Positions 12,650-25,589 of a stretch of DNA of 64,000 nucleotides are shown in pieces. The first letter of the stretch is position 1; each line of letters starts with the position of its first letter. The notes under the pieces are model-generated. The model saw only the letters and a list, made by a program, of their open reading frames with translations. It ran no database searches and was not told the origin of the DNA. The DNA lies in contig NC_061509.1 of assembly GCF_022539505.1 (NCBI RefSeq), positions 210,638,254 to 210,702,253 on the forward strand, written 5' to 3'. This DNA comes from Lolium rigidum (taxonomy: Eukaryota; Streptophyta; Magnoliopsida; Poales; Poaceae). The position numbers and the translations under genes were made by a program.

Positions 12650-15136
12650 TTTTATTTTACTACAGCAATTTTGTTTTATATTTGAGTCTTGGAAGTTGTT
12701 ATTAATGTAGCAACCTCTCCTTATCTTAATTTTGTTGCATTATTGTGCCAAGTAAAGTCTTTGATACTAAGGTTCATACTAGATTTGGATTACTGCGCAG
12801 AAACAGATTTCTTGCTGTCACGAATTTGAGTAGTAGTCTCTGTAGGTAACTCAGAAAAATCTGCCAATTTACGTGAGTAATCCTCAGATATGTACGCAAC
12901 TTTCATTCAATTTGATAATTTTCATTTGAGCAAGTCTGTTGCACCTAAAAAATTCGTCTTTACGGACTGTTCTGTTTTGACAGATTCTGCCTTTTGTTTC
13001 GCATTGCCTGTTTTGCTATGTTTGATGGATTTCTTTATTCCATTAACTTTCAGTAGCTTTGTGCAATGTTCAGAAGTGTTAAGAATGATTATGTCACCTC
13101 TGAACATGTGAATTTTGATTATGCACTAACCCTCTAATGAGTTGTTTTGAGTTTGGTGTGGAGGAAGTTTTCAAGGATCAAGAGAGGAGGATGATACAAT
13201 ATGATCAAGGAGAGTGAAAGCTCTAAGCTTGGGGATGCCCCCGTGGTTCATCCCTGCATATTTCAAGAAGACTCAAGAATCTAAACTTGGGGATGCCTTG
13301 GGCATCCCCTTCTTCATCAACAATTTATCAGGTTTCTTCTATTGAAACTATATTTTTATTCCGTCACATCTTATGTACTTTACTTAGAGCGTCTGTTTGT
13401 TTTTATTTTTTGTTTTGTTTGAATAAATGCTTGTGTGGGAGAGAGACACGCTCCGCTGGTTCATATGAACACATGTGTTCTTAGCTTTTAATGTTCATGC
13501 CGAAGGTTGAAACTGCTTCGTTAATTGTTATATGGTTGGAAATAGAAAATGCTACATGTGGTAATTGGTATGATGTCTTGAATAACTTGATACTTGGCAA
13601 TTGTTGTGCTCATGTTTAAGCTCTTGCATCATATACTTTGCACCTATTAGTGAAAAAATACATAGACCTTGCTAAATTTGGTTTGCATGATTGGTCTCTC
13701 TAAGGTCTAGATATTTTCTGGTAAGGGTTTGAGCAACAAGGAGGACAGTGTAGAGTCTTATAATGCTTGCAATATGTTCTTATGTAAGTTTTGCTGTACC
13801 GGTTCATACTTGTGTTTGCTTCAAATAACCTTGCTAGCCTAAGCCTTGTATTGAGAGGGATTACTTCTCATGCATCCAAAATCCTTGAGCCAAAAACTAT
13901 GCCATTTGTGTCCACCATACCTACCTACTACATGGTATTTCTCTGCCATTCCAAAGTAAATTGCTTGAGTGCTACCTTTAAATTTCTATCCTTTGTCTTT
14001 GCAATATATAGCTCATGGGACAAATAGCCTAAAACTATTGTGGTATTGAATATGTACTTATGTATCTTATTTCTTATTAAGTTGCTTGTTGTGCGATAAC
14101 CATGTTCCTGGGGACGCCATCAACACTTTGTTGAATATCATGTGAGTTGCTATGCATGTTCGTCTTGTCTGAAGTAAGGGTGATTTATCATGAGTTGAAT
14201 GGTTTGAGCATGCATATTGTTAGAGAAAAACATTGGGCCGCTAACTAAAGCCATGATCCATGGTGGATGTTTCAGTTTTGGACAACAATCCTCAATCTCT
14301 TATGAGAATATTATTTGTTGTTGAATGCTTATGCATTAAAGAGGAGCCCATTATCTGTTGTCTATGTTGTCCCGGTATGGATGTCTAAGTTGAGAATAAT
14401 CAAAAGCGAGAAATCCAATGCGAGCTTTCTCCTTAGACCTTTGTACAAGCGGCATAGAGGTACCCCTTTGTGATACTTGGTTAAAACATATGTATTGCAA
14501 TGATAATCCATGTAAATCCGAGCTAATTAGGACAAGGTGCGGGCACTATTGGTGTACTATGCATGAGGCTTGCAACTTGTAGGATATCTTATACATAATA
14601 CATATGCTTTATTACTACTGTTGACAAAATTGTTTTTATGTTTTCAAAATAAAAGCTCTAGCACAAATATAGCAATCCATGCTTCCCTCTTCGAAGGGCC
14701 TTTCTTCTACTTTTATGTTGAGTCAGTTTACCTACTTCCTTCTATCTTAGAAGCAAACACTTGTGTTAACTGTGCATTGATTCTTACATGCTTGCTTATT
14801 GCACTTATTATTTTACTTTATGTTGACAATTATCCATGAGATATGCATGTTGAAAGTTGAAACCAACCGCTGAAACTTAATCTTCCTTTGTGTTGCTTCA
14901 ATGCCTTTATTTAGAATCTACTGCTTTATGAGTTAACTCTTATGCAAGACTTATTGATGCTTGTCTTGAAAGTACTATTCATGAAAAGTCTTTGCTATAT
15001 GATTCAGTTGTTTAATCATTATCTTTACCATTGCTTTGAATAGTATTGATCAAGATTATGATAGCATGTGACTTTAGAAATTATTCTTTTAGCGTTTACC
15101 TACTCGAGGACGAGTAGGAACTAAGCTTGGGGATGC
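12650..15136 (+). other. Non-coding 3' interior of E1 with polypurine tract
   Basis: No credible gene. The stretch holds repeated AAGCTTGGGGATGCC-type tracts (about 13228-13243 and 15122-15136, the latter directly before the 3' LTR and so the likely polypurine tract). It also holds a block at 14361-14487 that is conserved in E2 and in the Gypsy-like element at 25590-60866. Small frames here are not supported. Confidence 0.6.
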
Positions 15137-16691
15137 TGATACGTCTCCAACGTATCTATAATTTCTGATGTTCCATGCTTGTTTTATGACAATACCTACA
15201 TGTTTTATACATACTTTATGTCATATTTATGCATTTTCCGGAACTAACCTATTGACAAGATGCCGAAGTGCCAGTTCCTGTTTTCTGCTGTTTTTGGTTT
15301 CAGAAATCCTAGTAAGGAAATATTATCGGAATTGGACGAAATCAACACCCAGAAACTTATAATTCCACGAAGCTTCCAGAACACCCGAGAGGGACCAGAG
15401 GAGAGCCACAGGCCCACCACACGTGTGGCCGGCGCGGCCCAAGGGGGGGCGCGCCCCCCTACTGTGAGGGGGCCCCAGACCCCTTTCGACTCCGTTTCTC
15501 TGCCTATTTAAGCTGTCCTGACCTAAAAACTTTGGACGAATAAGCCACGGTACGAGAAACCTTCCAGAGCCGCCGCCATCGCGAAGCCAAGATCTGGGGG
15601 ACAGGAGTCACTGTTCCGGCAAGCCGCCGGGACGGGGAAGTGCCCCCGGAAGGCCTCTCCATCGACACCACCGCCATCTTCATCACCGCTGCTGTCTCCC
15701 ATGAGGAGGGAGTAGTTCTCCATCGAGGCTAAGGGCTGTACGGTAGCTATGTGGTTAATCTCTCTCCCATGTACTTCAATACAATGATCTCATGAGCTGC
15801 CTTACATGATTGAGATTCATATGATGAGCTTTGTATCACTATTAATCTATGTGCTACTCTAGTGATGTTATTAAAGTACTCTATTCCTCCTCCATGATGT
15901 AATGGTGACAGTGTGTGCATCATGTAGTATTTGGCGTAGTTTATGATTGTGATCTCTTGTAGATTATGAAGTTAACTATTACTATGATGGTATTGATGTG
16001 ATCTATTCCTCCTTTCATAGTATGATCGTGATAGTGTGCATGCTATGTTAGTACTCGGTATAATTGCGTTGGTCTATCATGCACTCTAAGGTTATTTAAA
16101 TATGAATATCGAATGTTGTGGAGCTTGTTAACTCCGGCATTGAGGTGCTCTTGTAGCCCTACACAATTAATGGTGTTCATCATCCAACAAGAGAGTGTAG
16201 AGTGGTTTTATTATGTGATCAATGTTGAGAGTGTCCACTAGTGAAAGTATGATCCCTAGGCCTTGTTTTCGAATAGAAAAGCTACACCACAAAGATTCCT
16301 ATCTCCCACGTCAACTGCACGCCTGACAAGCATTTTCTCGGCGCCGTTGTCACCGTTTGTTTACTCGTTCCACCGCATGTTTACTCGCTGCCATATTTTA
16401 TTCAGATTGCTATTACCACTCATATACATCCATATTACTTGCATTTTACTATCTCTTCGCCGAACTAGTGCACCTATACATCTGACAAGTGTATTGGGTG
16501 TGTTGGGGACACAAGATACTTCTTGCATTGTGATCGCAGGGTTGCTTGAGAGGGATATCTTTAACCTCTTCCTCCCCGAGTTCGATAAACCTTGGGTGAT
16601 CCACTTAAGGGAAAACTTGCTGCTGTTCTACAAACCTCTGCTCTTGGAGGCCCAACACTGTCTACAGGAAAAGAAGTGTGAGTAGACATCA
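15137..16691 (+). repeat. 3' LTR of E1
   Basis: A 1555-bp copy of 10116-11669 with a few substitutions and small indels (for example near 16322-16365). It ends GTAGACATCA, followed by the target duplication GCTAT. Confidence 0.92.
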
Positions 16692-16696
16692 GCTAT

Positions 16697-19600
16697 GCAT
16701 ACCAAAATTTAAGAAAGGACTATAAGGGTTTGTACCCATGCCATAACTCGTATGGTGTCATTTCAACGGATTATGATGATGCTCTATTCAGTGTAAAAGT
16801 GGTAGTCTCTAAAGCATAATTCACAAAAATATAATGGCATCAATATTTTATCTCATCATTGACCCAACAAGGTTTGGATACTTCTCTCGGATACTCCATC
16901 ATCACTATGATACTCCAAGAAACGTGAGTTGTAGAACAATTTCATAACTCTCTTAGATGTTCGCTAAAACTCGTAATTCCAATATTTCCACCATGATCCA
17001 ATCATAGATATTTGACTTTTCTATTACGATGATTTCCACTTCATGCTGAATTTTATTTGAATCCATTCAAATGTTTCAAACTTCTTCCTTATCGAATATA
17101 TCCACATTTATATACTCAATTCACGGTTTGGAAGTTTTCATGAAGTAGAAGAATCTCCTGCACACAACTATGCCCAGTGAACCACATACATCATCATGTA
17201 TGTTTCCACTAAGTTAGTTGCCCGTTCGACTCTTGGCCTATGAACGGTATTTTAGTCATTCTCTTTTAGAAAAGATTTGCAAGCGCCAAATGATTCAAAA
17301 ATCAAATGACTCCAAAAATCTATTTGCATGGAGTTCCTTCATGCGTTCCTCTCTAACATGACTTAAATGGCGGTTCCACAAATAAGTGGAATTCAAATCA
17401 TTTGCCTTATGGCATTTTAGCGTCAGTATTATGTGTGTGTGTTTCACCATTAAGATTTATAATAACTTATCCATCGTACATGGAGTAATGTCATAATTTG
17501 AACAACTCATTGTTTTCATTTGACCAGAGCAAAATAACAATTGTTAAGTTCTTTATTATAAATTCTAAGGGCTAGGTAGAATGCCAACGACAAACATGAT
17601 AACACTTTATTATGTTCCAGATGTGCATTATTACCATATTCCTTATTAGTCACTTAGGCCATCGTATTCTTGTATTGCGTTGTATTGTATGACATCTCAT
17701 ACCAACCAACCTCGGTACTAATACCCAAGAATTTCATTATGTGACCAAACAAGGAATACATCCATAACATGTATATCATTTATATACACCTGAGCTAGAC
17801 TTTCTAGTCTTTTCTTTCTTTCTGCCAATAATCTTTTGTAGTTTCTCTTTTAGCTTTCCTCATTATTCAGAAAAACACTTCAAGATCAATAACTTCTAGG
17901 TTTGTTGGTCAAATACCAATAACCTTGAGGTTCTTACTTTGAAGTTGATCATCATATGAAAAGTGTTCCGGATTTCACTATTAGTAACCTTTTAATATGA
18001 TGAAAAATTTCATTCATAATTTTATCCATTATATCATGACGACTTTTCGAGACCATGTCTGTACATGCTAGGCTCGTAAAGTATAACCTCAGTATTCGCA
18101 TGTGCCAATCTGTCTTGTACCCGTTGTATGCACACGTAGAATCTATAACACCCGATCATCACGTGATGCTTCGAAACTACGAGTCTTAGCAATGGTGCAT
18201 ACTAAGGATGATCACTTCATGGATATGCGAATATCGTTAGTGCCCCAATAGTTGGAGGATTGGGACGCCTTGCATCTTCAACCTTTGTACATTCTCATAA
18301 AACTTATGAGTTTATGTAGTCTCACCAAATTATATTCTATCATCTTGCAATAAGGTCTTAGATATCACATATATCTCATACCTTGATTATTTCTGAAAAG
18401 TAAATTTTCAGCTCCTTACTTTTCAAACAGATTTGAACTTCAAGTTTCACAGAGACAAGATAACTTTAGGTACTAATTGAAACCATAGTTCTTTGAATCA
18501 ACAATGTGAGGTTTACTAAAAGTTTGCAATAGGACTTAATCATTTCTTGATCCTTTAACAATACGATACCAGTCCGTAAAGTTTATTTGTCAGATTTAAC
18601 AGTATTTCTATCTCAATAACAAGACTAGCACTTGGTAGAAAACGGATGCCAATACTACAAAATTAATTCAAAATACTACTCAGACTATGTTTATGATAAT
18701 TAGTTCATGTTTTAATCTAATTACTAATGAACTCCCACTTAATACAACATCCCTCATAGTTGTTAAGTGGTACACTATCCACATCCACTACACCAAAACC
18801 GATCATCACGTGAGATGATGTAGCTTCAATGGTGAACATCAACATGTTGATCATATCATCCATATGACTTGTGTTCAACCTTTCGGTTTCCGTTGTCCCG
18901 AGGCCATGTCTGTACATGCTAGGCTCGTCAAGCAAACCCAAGTATTCCGCGTGTGCAACATGGCTTACACCCGTTGTATGTGAACGTTGAGTCTATCACA
19001 TCCGATCATCACGAGATGCTTCGAAACGACGAACTATATCAACGGTGCATACGAGGGGAGAACACTTTATTATCTTGATATTAATGTGAGGGATCATCTT
19101 ATAATGCTACCGTCGCGTTCTAAGCAAAATAAGATGCATAAAGGATTAACGTCACATGCAATTCATATGTGATATGATATGGCCCTTTAGTCTTTGCGCC
19201 TTCGATCTTCATCTCCAAAGAACGGACATGATCTCCATCATCAACGGGCATGATCTCCATCATCGTCGGCGTAGCGTCAAGGTCCATGGCGCCGTCTTCA
19301 TGGTTGTTCGCCTCATGTAGCAACTATTACAACTATTTTGAAATACTACTCAACATGAAATTTAAAGACAACCATAAGGCTCCTGCCGGTTGCAACAATA
19401 CAATAATGATCATCTCATACATATTCATCATCACATCATGGCCATATCACATCACCAAACCCTGCAAAAACAAGTTAGACGTCTCTAATTTGGTTTGCAT
19501 ATTTTACGTGGTTTAGGGTTTTCGAGTAAGATCCAATCTACCTACGAACACGAACCACAACGGTGATACTAGTGTTGTCAATAGAAAGAGTAAATTGAAT

Positions 19601-19838
19601 CTTCACTATGGTGGGAGAGACAGACACCCGCAAAGCCACTTGTGCAATACAAGTTGCATGTCGAACGTGGAGCAAGTCTCATGAACGCGGTCATGTAAAG
19701 TTAGCCCGAGCCGCTTCATCCCACCATGCCACAAAGATGCAAAGTACTCGAACTAAAGACAACAAAGCATCAACGCCCACAAAACAATTGTGTTCTACTC
19801 GTGCAACCATCTATGCATAGACACGGCTCTGATACCAC
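16697..19838 (-). mobile_element. Internal domain 2 of the Copia array, right part
   Basis: Continues copy 2 after the E1 insertion and matches 3646-6773 of copy 1. It holds broken integrase blocks (about 17370-16750), the duplicated leader block and the primer site GTGGTATCAGAGCC (minus) at 19825-19838. Small differences include about 16 extra bases near 16818. No intact gene is present. Confidence 0.85.
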
Positions 19839-21592
19839 TGAAGGGATTCGTAGCATAGAAAACAAAAAATTTCCTACCGCGAGAACGCAATCCAAGCCAA
19901 GATGCAATCTAGAAGATGGGAGCAACGAGGGGATGAACGAGACTAACCCTTGAAGATTTCCAAAGCCTACAAGAGGAGGCTCTCGTTGCTGCGGTACACG
20001 ATCACTTGCCGCTTTCAAAAGCGCGTAGAAGATCTTAACGGTGCCACAATCGGGCAGCACCTCCGTACTCGCTCACACGTTCGGTGTTGATGACGACGTC
20101 CTTCTCCCCGTTCCATCGGGCAGCGGAAGTGGTAGATCCTCTTTGGAATCCCGACAGCACGACGGCGTGGTGGCGGTGGTGGTGGAGAAGTCCGGCAGGG
20201 CTTCGCCTAAGCGTATGCGGGAGTTGTATGTGGAGGAGAGGTAGCTAGGGTTTGGGAGAGGGGGCTTGGGCTCCGGCCCTCAAAGGGGTGCGGCCAAGGT
20301 GGTGGCAAGAGTGGCCGGCCAGCCCCTCCCCTCCTCTCTTTATATAGGTGGAAGCCCCAAGGATTAGGTCAAAAGTCTCCGAATAAGACCCCAACATAAA
20401 ACCTTCCATATGACCAAACCTAGGGGGAGTGGGACTCCCCCCTTTCCTTTGGTGGGGTGGACGGCCACCATGGGGAGGAGTCCACTTGGGACTCCTCCTC
20501 CCTTAGGCTGGCCGGCCAAGGTGGGTGGAGTCCCTCTGGGACTCCACCTTCCATGCTGATTTCTTCCGGACTCTTCTAGAACCTTCCAGAAAAATACTGG
20601 ATCATTTTCAAACCTAGAAAATGACTTCCTATATATGAATCTTATTCTCCGGACCATTCCGGACCTCCTCGTGATGTCCTGGATCCCATCCGAGATTCCG
20701 AACAAAACTTCAAACTCCATCCCATATTCCATATCTACTTAAACGACATCAAATCTTAAGTGTGTCACCCTACGGTTCGCGAACTATGTAGACATGGTTG
20801 AGACCTCTCTCTGACCAATAACCAATAGCGGGATCTGGAGATCCATAATGGCTCCCACATATTCAACGATGACTTTAGTGATCGACTGAACCATTTACAT
20901 ATGATACTGATTCCCTTTGTCACGCGATATTTTACTTGTCCGAGGTTTGATCATCGGTATCTCTATACCTTGTTCAACCTTGTCTCCGACAAGTACTCTT
21001 TACTCGTACCGTGGTATGTGGTCTCTTATGAACCATTCATATGCTTGCAAGCTAATTAGACGACATTCCACCGAGAGGGCCCAGAGTGTATCTATCCGTC
21101 ATAGGGATGGACAAATCTCACTGTTGATCCATATGCCTCAACTCATACTTTCCAAATACTTAATCCCACCTTTATAACCACCCATTTACGCAGTGGCGTT
21201 TGATGTAATCTAAGTACCCTTTCGGTATAAGTGATTTACATGATCTCATGATCGAAGGACTAGGTAACTATGTATCGAAAGCTTATAGCAAAAAACTTAA
21301 TGACGTGATCTTATGCTACACTTAATTGGGTGTGTCCATTATATCATTCACATAATGACATAACCTTATTATTAATAACATCCAATGTTCATGATCATGA
21401 AACGATGATCATCTATTAATCAACAAGCTAGTTATACAAGAGGCTTACTAGGGACTCCTTGTTGTTCACATAACACACATGTATCAATGTTTCGGTTAAT
21501 ACAATTATAGCATGGTATGTAAACATTATCATAAACTCAAAGATATATTATAATAACCATTTTATTATTGCCTCTTGGGCATATCTCCAACA
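19839..21592 (-). mobile_element. LTR 3, 5' LTR of the right Copia unit
   Basis: A 1754-bp LTR on the minus strand, starting TGTTGGAGATATGCCC at 21592 and ending ...CCCTTCA at 19839, next to the primer site. TATA is at 20338-20346. It is the right border of the array; flanking bases GCACC (21593-21597) would be the target duplication, but the left partner lies outside the window. Confidence 0.9.
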
Positions 21593-22611
21593 GCACCTAT
21601 GGTAAGGCGCCCAGTTTCTTTTGGGGTTCTACCCTGGCGCTAGTGGGTAGAGGTCTCTATGGTCGGGCGACCAATTTTTTTTTACCTTGGCGCTAGAGGG
21701 TAGAGGTCTCTATGGTCAGACGCCCAGATTTTTTTTTTTTGGAATCTGCCTTGGCGCTAGAGGCTAGAGGTCTCTATGGTCGGGCGCCTAGATTTTTTTT
21801 TTGCAGCTAGACTGCTATCAGGATTCCGACGGAAAACACGAAATTGATCAAGAAAACGGATCTAAACCCCCAAAAAACTCTGAAACGGGGATAAAAAAGA
21901 CACCACGATGATGGGAAGATAAGGGGCACAACAAGGAGTTGATGGCAGATGTCGCAGAAGTGTATGGTGGCGGTGATATGGCGAGGACTGCAAGCAGAGA
22001 TGGTGCAGCGGCGACGCGACCACTATGACCAGAACTCGAAACTCTAACGTTTGCAGACAAAGACTCAAAAAGAAAAAACTGAAAAGATCATGCAACGGCT
22101 TGGCAGGGGCTATGGGACGGATGATCTAAACCTAATATATTTTTGGCTTTTTCGTGGGTTTTAGGTATGGAGGCGATGCAATCTATACTAGGAAAACTGT
22201 AAAATCTAACTGAGCAACCTGAAATCTTATACCACTTGATAGGGCAAAGGTGTCCGTTCTTTCGATGAGATGAAGATAGATCGATTTGTTGATGGAGTTC
22301 GTGCTTGGCGATCCGACTACACGTGCAGAGCTCGTGCGCCAATGCAATCGCTAGGACAATCTCCGGGAGTTACTGATCTTGCGCAAGCACGATCAGCCTA
22401 ACCAGAAGGTCTTAATTCCAACCTGAAATCGAGAACACGTAAGAATTAAAGATGCAATCAGAATATTGCGGATAAAGATGAAAGCTTGATTGATAATGGC
22501 GGGATTCCGAATAGTCGGTCTTGTTCTGGGCGTTGGTCTCAAAATAAGTACACGAAGTTGCGGCAATTGCCTATCTTTTAATCTAATCAAAATCCAAGTT
22601 CTAGTGATGGC
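21593..22611 (-). mobile_element. Gypsy-like relic: LTR tail, primer site and leader
   Basis: Read on the minus strand, 22611-22240 resembles the downstream part of an LTR. It is followed near 22233-22216 by AGTGGTATAAGATTTCAGG, a degenerate TGGTATCAGA-type primer site, and then by a leader reaching the minisatellite. The right part of the same relic continues at 24174 after a solo-LTR insertion. Family assignment rests on layout and is tentative. No intact ORF. Confidence 0.4.
21597..21812. repeat. Minisatellite, four units of about 53-64 bp
   Basis: Units start CTATGGT at 21597, 21657, 21710 and 21774. Each has a GGCGC/GGGCGCC-type core, a long T-run and CGCTAGAGG-TAGAGGTCT. Units differ mainly in T-run length. 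It lies in the 5' part of the Gypsy-like relic directly beside the Copia array. Confidence 0.8.
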
Positions 22612-24173
22612 TGATACGTCTCCAACGTATCGATAATTTCTTATGTTCCATGCTTGTTTTATGACAATACCTACATGTTTTATACATACTTTATGTCATA
22701 TTTATGCATTTTCCGGCACTAACCTATTAACAAGATGCCGAAGAGCGAGTTGCTGTTCTCTGCTGTTTTTGGTTTCAGAAATCCTAGTAAGGAAATATTC
22801 TCGGAATTGGACGCCAGGATCTTATTTTTCCACGAAGCTTCCAGAACACCGAAAGGGAAACGAAGTGGGGCGACGAGGCGGCGACACGCCAGGGCCGCGC
22901 CGCCCTGTTGTGTGGGGCCCTCCTGGCGCCCCCTGACCTACCCTTCCGTCTACTTAAGCCTTCGTCGATAATAACTCCAGTACCGAGAGCCACGATACGA
23001 AAAACCTTCCAGAGACGTCGCCGCCGCCAATCCCATCTCGGGGGATTCAGGAGATCGCCTCCGGCACCCTGCCGGAGAGGGGAATCCTCTCCTGGAGGAC
23101 TCTTCACCGTCATGGTCGCCTCCGGAGTGATGTGTGAGTAGTTCACCCCTGGACTATGGGTCCATAGCAGTAGCTAGATGGTTGTCTTCTCCTCATTGTG
23201 CTATCATTGTTGGATCTTGTGAGCTGCCTAACATGATCAAGATCATCTATCAGTAATGCTACATGTTGCGTTTGTTGGGATCCGAAGAATAATGAATGCT
23301 ATGTTATGTTGATTATCAATCTATCATCTATGTGTTGTTTATGATCTTGCATGCTCTCCGTTATTAGTAGAGGCTCAGCCAAGTCGTTACTTGTAACTCC
23401 AAGAGGGAGTATTTATGCTCGATAGTGGTTTCATGCCTCCATTAAATGCGGGACGAGTGACGGAAAGTTCTAAGGTTGTGGATGTGATGTTGCCACTAGG
23501 GATAAAACATCAATGCTATGTCTAAGGATGTATTTGTTGATTACATTACGCACCATACTTAATGCAATTGTCCGTTGTTTGCAACTTAATACTTGGAGGG
23601 GGTTCGGATGATAACCTGAAGGTGGACTTTTTAGGCATAAATGCATGCTGGATAGCGGTCTATGTACTTTGTCGTAATGCCCAATTGAATCTCACACTAC
23701 TCATCATAACATGTATGTGAATTGTCATGCCATCTTTATTTGTCAATTGCCCAACTGTAATTTGTTCACCCAACATGCTATTTCTTATCGGAGAGACACC
23801 ACTAGTGAACTATGGACCCCGGTCCATTCTTTTACATCGAATACAATCTACTGCAATACTCGTTCTTACTGTTCTCTGCAAACATCATCATCCACACTAT
23901 ACATCTAATCCTTTGTTATAGCAAGCCGGTGAGATTGACAACCTCACCGTTACGTTGGGGCAAAGTACTTTGGTTGTGTTGTGTAGGTTCCACGTTGGCG
24001 CCGGAATCCCTGGTGTTGCACCGCACTACACTCCGCTGCCATCAACCTTCAACGTGCTTCTTGGCTCCTACTGGTTCGATAAACCTTGGTTTCTTACTGA
24101 GGGAAAACTTGCCGCTGTACGCATCACACCTTTCTCTTGGGGTTCCCAACGGACGCATGCTGTACGCGTATCA
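22612..24173 (+). mobile_element. Solo LTR A (TSD atggc)
   Basis: A 1562-bp LTR starting TGATACGTCTCCAACGTATC and ending ...GTACGCGTATCA, with perfect 5-bp duplications ATGGC at 22607-22611 and 24174-24178 and no internal domain. It is the product of LTR-LTR recombination. Its first 230 or so bases resemble the E1 LTR, but the rest differs and matches solo LTR B (33080-33550 plus 48688-49806). Confidence 0.92.
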
Positions 24174-24780
24174 ATGGCTACAGAAGAATATATATGGGGG
24201 AAGTGAAGGGATTTTCGTCCAACCAGCTAGGGTTGGCCAAAAACACCCCTAAATGGGCGTTCCTCCACTTATATGGCCTCTTAAAATCCCCTAAAATACC
24301 TGATCCGAAAATACATGGGTCTTCCCACTAAATAAGGTGATGCAGCACCAAAAATAACTCTTGGACGAATTTTATGATGGGGTAAATTGTAGAATTGGCC
24401 CAAGCCTCTTTACAACATTATATTGGCTTCAAAGTCCTGAAATCTCCACCCATATTATCAGCAGCGTCAACCCTCACAGACTTGTGTTCTCCTCCATGCA
24501 CGATCATGCTCCAATGCGCGTCCTTCTCATCCTTGCTAGGTCCATTATTCCTGAGTAACATAAATACATCTGATTTAGGCAACATCATATTCTCATGTAC
24601 ATTAGGAAGAGTTCCTAGAAACGAAAGTACATGCTAATTAAGTTGACGTGCACGAGCTCTTGTGAGAGGTCCTGGTAATGGTGGTGGTGGTGGTGGATAA
24701 GTATGTGTTGTTGTAGGTGCAACGGTTGTATCAACGATAGAGATGTCCTCATCACATGCTTAAGGGTATACAACGCTTAG
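24174..24780 (-). pseudogene. Decayed Gypsy-like polyprotein C-terminus and LTR start
   Basis: On the minus strand, 24730-24400 keeps a mostly open frame. It has a proline run (PPPPPPLPGP), then TRARARQLN, then ENMMLPKSDVFMLLRN and later GGDFRTLKP before a stop. A proline-rich TRARAR tail is typical of Ty3/Gypsy polyprotein ends. About 24370-24174 then looks like the start of an LTR (GGCC-rich, TATATAT near 24191-24199). A GGT trinucleotide run at about 24679-24696 encodes the prolines. The upstream pol is missing. Confidence 0.45.
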
Positions 24781-25589
24781 GGTTTGATTCAGGATAGTCG
24801 GAGTAATAAGTGAGAACTCCAAAATTGTTCCGGGGAGGTATCGAAAGAAGTTTTGGAGTCGATGAATTGTTCAGAGAGTTAAATAATATGTTTTAGTATT
24901 TAATTAATTGAACTAAATATAAAAAATGAGTTTTATATAGGGCTACCCCCCTAATGGGGCACCATGTGGCATCCCATTAAGGGTGTGCCACAAATCCTGA
25001 GGGGGAGAGGGCCGGTGGCCCATGTTGGGTCGCCCCCTCCAACCCCTAGAGGGGTCGGCAGCCAAGGGGGGAGGCGCTTGTGGTGGAGACTCCACCTCCC
25101 TCCCCACCCCTATATAAAGAGAGTAGATCCCCTCTCCTCATTCATCCTCTTGGATCTTTGGCTCTCTCCCTCACTCTCTTCCCTCACGTGTGCTTCCCAA
25201 GTTTTGGAGTCTACACACAGGGTTGAAGATCTCCACCATATGCGCGTCGTCGTGTTGTTGGATCCTCACTCCGGATCATCTTCTTCTGCTGCTTCGCTGG
25301 ACTGGAGCCGGGGGACATCGTCTACGCCGTATGCGTGTAGAACTATAGAGGTGCTGCCAGCTGTAGCACTTCACCCCCGTACGTCTACTCGATCTTGAGG
25401 TCGGTGACTCCGTACACCATCACGAAAAATGTTACGTTTGGAACATAAGGCTTTCGGTTTTCAAGGGCATGAACACCAAAACTCCTTCGATAGCTTCCAT
25501 ATGCATAAAATAGGTCTTGGCTATATTGTTCTCGTAGGTAGGAGTTTTTGTTTTCTCCCACAGAACCCTTCAAAAGTTCAGTATGATAG
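24781..25589 (+). other. Unassigned LTR-like promoter region
   Basis: AT-rich 24840-24940, then a GC-rich part with many GGGG/CCCC tracts, then CCCTATATAAAGAGAG near 25111-25126 and a C/T-rich leader. This is the usual look of a grass LTR U3/R region on the plus strand, but I could not place its ends or family. The reading frames here (for example 24964-25398) are low-complexity and unsupported. It is cut at 25590 by the Gypsy-like element. Confidence 0.35.

Larger units (their letters stand above)
10116..16691 (+). mobile_element. Non-autonomous LTR retrotransposon E1 (complete, TSD gctat)
   Basis: A 6576-bp insertion in Copia internal domain 2, flanked by GCTAT at 10111-10115 and 16692-16696. 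The interruption is confirmed by copy 1, where the target is continuous. LTRs are 10116-11669 and 15137-16691 and differ at few positions. The 3.5-kb interior has a tRNA-Asp-type primer site, a short frameshifted reading frame and a polypurine tract, but no recognisable gag, protease, integrase or reverse transcriptase. Similarity to Gypsy-type cis-signals suggests it is mobilised by a Gypsy relative. That is inference. Confidence 0.93.
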
